64,000 nucleotides of DNA. Source: Neelides folsomi. Taxonomy: Eukaryota; Arthropoda; Collembola; Neelipleona; Neelidae. A model generated the notes under the pieces. That model worked only from the letters and a program-made list of their open reading frames with translations. It did no database searches and had not been told where the DNA came from. Every line of letters begins with the position of its first letter. The first letter of the stretch is position 1. The translations under genes were made by a program, and so were the position numbers. The stretch spans positions 1 through 64,000 of the forward strand of contig JAQGBZ010000164.1 of assembly GCA_034687125.1 (NCBI GenBank), written 5' to 3'. This document shows positions 59,981 through 64,000 of this stretch, in pieces.

Positions 59981-62886
59981 TCAACATATAGAGTTGATAT
60001 AAATGATATATGGGAAATTGCGTTTGCTCTCTGTTGGGGCTTCATTGAGAGGGGAAAAAGAAGAAAGTGAAATACCGTCAGTAGAAAGATTGAAGGACCA
60101 AATCTCTTCTCCTCCCACTGCTAGTCGATTATTGTGTCCTGAAGAAGCCTCGAGGATTCGTTGACATGAGCCAGCCCTGGATAGAAATCTCAGCCCTTCT
60201 CCCGTTTCCGTATAGGTGAAGCAAAATAGGCGATGATGTTTTCCCTTCCCATCTCCAGGAGATGCAATGATGAAACTCTGCCCAACATCGTCCCAACTTT
60301 TGTGACACGAATAGCCTTTTATACAGAAAAAAAGAATGATAATAAAGAAAACTCAATACAAACATACAAACAATATTAAATGAACTTTTGTGCAGACCTA
60401 ATAAAAAATAATAAAATTCTATAAAGGAAATAATATTTACTAAATAAAAATACAGTTAATCATGAACAACAACTCGGATAAAAAACATAAAAAGCTTGAG
60501 AGTGATTTATGAACAAATGAAATGAAGTTACTCTGATAGGGAATCCCATTATTGGGATTTGTCGTCCGGTGAGAGCAGTTGACATAAAAATCCATCCGCC
60601 GCCCCTCGTCGCATCCGAACACAAGGGAGGAGAATGAAAAGGCAAAGGAGTCTTGCAGATGGTTGGAACTGACACTTTGGATGGCACAGGGATCCTTCAC
60701 CTTTTGTTCCCCAAAGAACGAAATGGATTTTGTCAAGTATTTCCCCAAATTCGGGCATTTGCTCCGCCCCGTGCTGCTCTTCAAGCTCCCTTTTACGAAC
60801 GTCTCAAATGACGACTTGTCGCGCGGATGATCCTTTAAACATTGACTTTCCTCGTCAACCTCCTCCGATTCAATCTCGAACACTTCGGGAGATCGGCTAT
60901 GAACATGAAGGCAGAGATTCGAACTGGTGCTATAAAAATTATTTTTTGATCAATTTTTTTCAATTCATCTATTTGTACAGATATCTTTAATTGTTAAAAT
61001 TAAAACCAAAAAATATATTATATTTTAATATGTTAGTTGGAAAATGAAGATAAACTATCAAATAAACTTTCTTATTATTATAAAAAAGAATAACGATACA
61101 AAATTCAATTTGGCAAAAATATAAAATTAAGTTTGTAGTGTACCAGTGGAAAAATAAATCTCTATTTGTAAAGTTGAATAAAAGAAATAAAGGAATTTTA
61201 ATGCAAATAAAAATTTTACCATCCAGAAGTTTTTTTCACATAAATCCTTGCATATCCCTCATTGACGTGGATTTTGTTCAAACAGAGGAATTTTGCCTTA
61301 TCGGCCCCATGGGCCAGAGCCAAAGGATTCCCGTCACTTCCCACGTCGGTTTGAAATGGGGAATGGTGTGGCGGTCCCCCATGATTCGGGGTTGAAAGGA
61401 CAAGTGTTGAGTTCCGGTGTTCCAAATGAACATTCACCCTCCCGTCCAAACTTCCCCATTTCCCATGTCCAATCGTATGGTGATGGTTGGGGAGATGGAG
61501 CCAAGCGGGGAAATGACATCGGCCTCTTTTCCTCTCGTCCTTGTACAAACTGAAAGTTCGCACTCCTTCAATCGGAGAAAACAAACCGGAACAAGTGGCA
61601 TCGCCACTCATGGCCACTTTGTAGGCCAACTTGGACGAAGTGTGTTCTTCGTAGATGAAGCATCGATAAGTTTCCTCATTCGTGACCAGACCTCTGGAAT
61701 TGATGTGCTCGATTTTCCCGACAAGATACCTGTGGCTTCCGTCCGCCCATTCTCCAACACATTCGAGAATCTCGCCTTTTGACAAAAAAATATTTCAAAG
61801 GTCAAAGATCAGCAACTCAATCTTATTCCTTGGTTAAATAACAATCAATTACTAATTGTAAGTTTAAAAGAAAATTAGTTTAAATTTTGCTGTATTTGAT
61901 CTATGTATGTATAGTTTAATTATTTAAATATTTATTTTAAACTTGGTCATATTTATCTTACTTGTGCTTTCAGTCTTTGGAACATCCGGACATGCTTGGT
62001 ATCTAAAAAGAAGCTTTGAGTTCTCTGTGCATCCCTCGATGTGACTAATTGGATTTGAGCACTCTTTGTCTCCTTTGGCATAGGTGAAAGTGAGTGAAGT
62101 GCCTTTAAAGGGACAGTCGATGGGAGAAGAGCCGTTGCGGAAGAGCGAATACAACTGAGCATCTCCGCCGATCTTATTACAAAGATTCTCAAAGCTGTCT
62201 TTTTCCTCGCAGTAAGGACCTTATGAAAAAACAAAATTGAATTGAAAATTTTCTTTTCATCCGCCTTTCCCCCATTTAATGAAATTAATGATGGGGAGTT
62301 GAATTAAAAAGGAGTGGAAATTATGGAGTCTGTGACTTATTTCTATTCATTCATTCATGCTTTCAGTATCAGACGCCATTCAGTCCTTGCAATATTAATA
62401 ACAGACCTCATTTTAAAAAAAAACTTTCAGTCTTTTCAATTCATTTAATTTTCAATAGAATTTAATTTATTTAATAATTGGATAGAATTTGAGCAGAAAC
62501 TTTTTTAAAAATCACACACATGAAAGCTTATTAATTAAAAAAATATTAAAAATTGATCAAAATGCGCAGTATGGAAATATTGTATTAAAATGTTAAATAA
62601 AAGATCAAGTTCGTTCAGCTTTCTAATTTGGGGCAGTATCGAACAATTTTACACGCCATCTATGAAAATATGATAGGCGTACTTTAATAAATTACATTTA
62701 TGTTTTATTAACTGTGATTAGAAAAGCTATTAAAATTAAAATGATCTTGGAAAGGAACCTTAATGGCATTTTCAACATTTTTATTACCAATTTTGAAATA
62801 ATATGAAAGGGAAGGCCTTACCTTCTTTATATTGAAGGACGTTTGGATGTCTCTTCTGAATGATAATACACTTGTAGCAATTTTGG
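59981..62886 (-). CDS. DUF7042-7045 family secreted protein, 5' incomplete, with apparent frameshift
   Basis: Five exons were found: 62886-62822, 62219-61962, 61775-61220, 60928-60532 and 60315-59981 (TGA). The order of motifs follows a large uncharacterised arthropod family with DUF7042 to DUF7045: CYKCIIIQKRHPNVLQYKEG, then CPFKGTSLTFTYAKGDKECS, LLFRYQACPDVPKTEST, HRYLVGKIEHINSRG and NEETYRCFIYEE, then SGDATCSGLFSP, CHFPAWLH, and a last cysteine-rich exon (SCHKSW, FCFTYTETGE). Even cysteine spacing indicates an extracellular disulphide-rich protein. The signal-peptide exon or exons must lie right of 62886 and were not found. Joining exon 3 to exon 4 gives SNLCLHV in one frame and CYSRSPEVFEIESEE in another, so a one-base shift lies near 60897-60905. 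The terminal hydrophobic anchor seen in relatives is not evident; the product ends YINSIC. Confidence 0.8.
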
Positions 62887-64000
62887 CTGAAAATCAAAAA
62901 GGCGGAAGTTTAATTAAATGATGTATATCACCTTCACTGCACGACCCTCCTCCATACAAAACGACTCCAACCAAAATGACTTTCTCTAATGAAAAACTTT
63001 TCCAATCTATATTAATAACGTTCATTCTTATATACACTTTGATTCCCGATACAATTTATTACTTTTTGACGTAACCCAATTTTCTAATGCATACTATGTA
63101 TTTCTCCAATACATGTGTTAGGTAATTTATATATAAATATATTAAAACCTTCATAACTTCAATCGATCCTTAATCACAGTACTTTATATCAATTAAACCA
63201 AAAATATCTTCATAATATTACTATACAATAATATTTGGTACCAACATAATGTATATATTATAAAGTACATGTTCAGAATTTCATATACTTAATTACATAA
63301 TTCGCAATACCATTATAGTATTGTATATGAAATATGATATATGTATAATGCATAATTATATGACAGATATTGAAAGAATCTAAAAGTAAGATATGAAAAA
63401 TTGTATTAGATAATGATGATTTACCCATTGGTTTGAAAGTTCATTAGGGTTTGTGAGGAAAAGTAATGGATTATTAATTGAAGTGTAGGAGGTTCAAGGA
63501 TTGAAGGGCCAATCCATATGAAAGCTGAAGGGACTGGTGGGAATTTGGGAATATCATACTTCGCCAGAGATAAAAGGGGAGAGAAAAAGAAAGTTTAATG
63601 AGAAAAGTTTGTAGACGGCGATCGGAGCCGATTTATCATGAATTTTCCTCCGTTGCGGTTTTTCTCTCTTGGAGTGGTTTGGAATAAGTCTTTGGAAATT
63701 CATCTCTCTTTTTGGGTTTAGGGGAAACTCCCCGTGTGCCGTCTGGAGACCGGTTAGAATTACAATTCAGAAATTTACACTCTCGGAGGAGTGATGGACC
63801 TCTCGCACGTTCCCTTACCAAAAGTAAACTCCGATAATACAAAGACACTCGTGTGAGAGGAATGCGAGAATTTACAAAATATGATCCAGTTACGAGGTGC
63901 ATGACAATTGGGTCATTTATTATTTAATAAATCTTATAGGGAATGTTATAATAATTATACAATATAAAAGGTATTTAAATATTTATAAACCTATCATCTA
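62887..64000. other. AT-rich right end, expected to contain missing 5' exons
   Basis: No exon could be placed with confidence. A minus-strand open frame at 63636-63902 lacks recognisable domains. The 5' end of the DUF7042-7045 gene must lie here or beyond the window. Confidence 0.35.

Noticed and set aside
63636-63902. Minus-strand frame of 88 codons near the right edge as the missing first exon of the DUF7042-7045 gene
   Set aside because: No signal-peptide-like leader and no donor in the required phase, so it was not joined.

Overview
This is a eukaryotic genome window: AT-rich, with spliced genes (GT-AG introns), scattered short inverted-repeat transposons and large gene-free stretches. 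Gene content points to an invertebrate animal, most likely an arthropod. It has a polybromo gene that keeps two C2H2 fingers between the HMG box and the C-terminus, and a multi-exon gene of the arthropod DUF7042-7045 secreted family. The species cannot be named from the sequence alone. Multi-exon genes are given as one span with exon limits in the evidence. Splice sites were placed by eye from GT/AG signals, frame continuity and remembered family sequences.

Layout. The 3' end of a C2H2 zinc-finger gene enters at the left edge (1-541, +). About 16 kb with no convincing gene follows, holding three hairpin-type miniature transposons. From 16.5 to 26.2 kb a complete polybromo/BAF180 gene lies on the minus strand (six bromodomains, two BAH domains, HMG box, two C2H2 fingers, conserved C-terminus). 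About 1.3 kb away, on the plus strand and head to head with it, is a two-exon gene for an 803-residue protein with a SAM domain, two RGG blocks and a 13-copy tryptophan-containing repeat (27.5-30.1 kb). Next come proteasome subunit alpha type-4 (30.8-32.2 kb, +), a convergent coiled-coil gene (32.5-33.7 kb, -), a secreted cysteine-rich protein (34.8-35.5 kb, +), a DUF962/Mpo1-like gene (37.7-38.1 kb, +) and an acidic proline-rich gene with incomplete 5' end (38.6-40.6 kb, -).

The right half is mostly accessory. It contains miniature elements with TA target sites, two Mutator-like short elements (one with a clear 9-bp duplication), a decayed Tc3-like transposase, a Tc1-like transposase joined to Harbinger transposase sequence, a remnant of the Harbinger Myb-like gene, and a broken GNAT acetyltransferase of bacterial-looking type. 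The last gene (59.98-62.9 kb, -) is a DUF7042-7045 family gene whose 5' exons were not found. It carries an apparent one-base frameshift.

Functionally, polybromo (chromatin remodelling) and the proteasome subunit are housekeeping genes packed at 16-38 kb with the SAM/RGG and coiled-coil genes. The flanks are AT-rich and transposon-bearing. The points most worth checking are the SAM-RGG-tryptophan repeat protein, the pogo-like deletion derivative inside an intron, the Mutator-like elements built from a repeated about 20-bp word, the polybromo cassette exon whose best splice donor breaks the frame, and the GNAT pseudogene.
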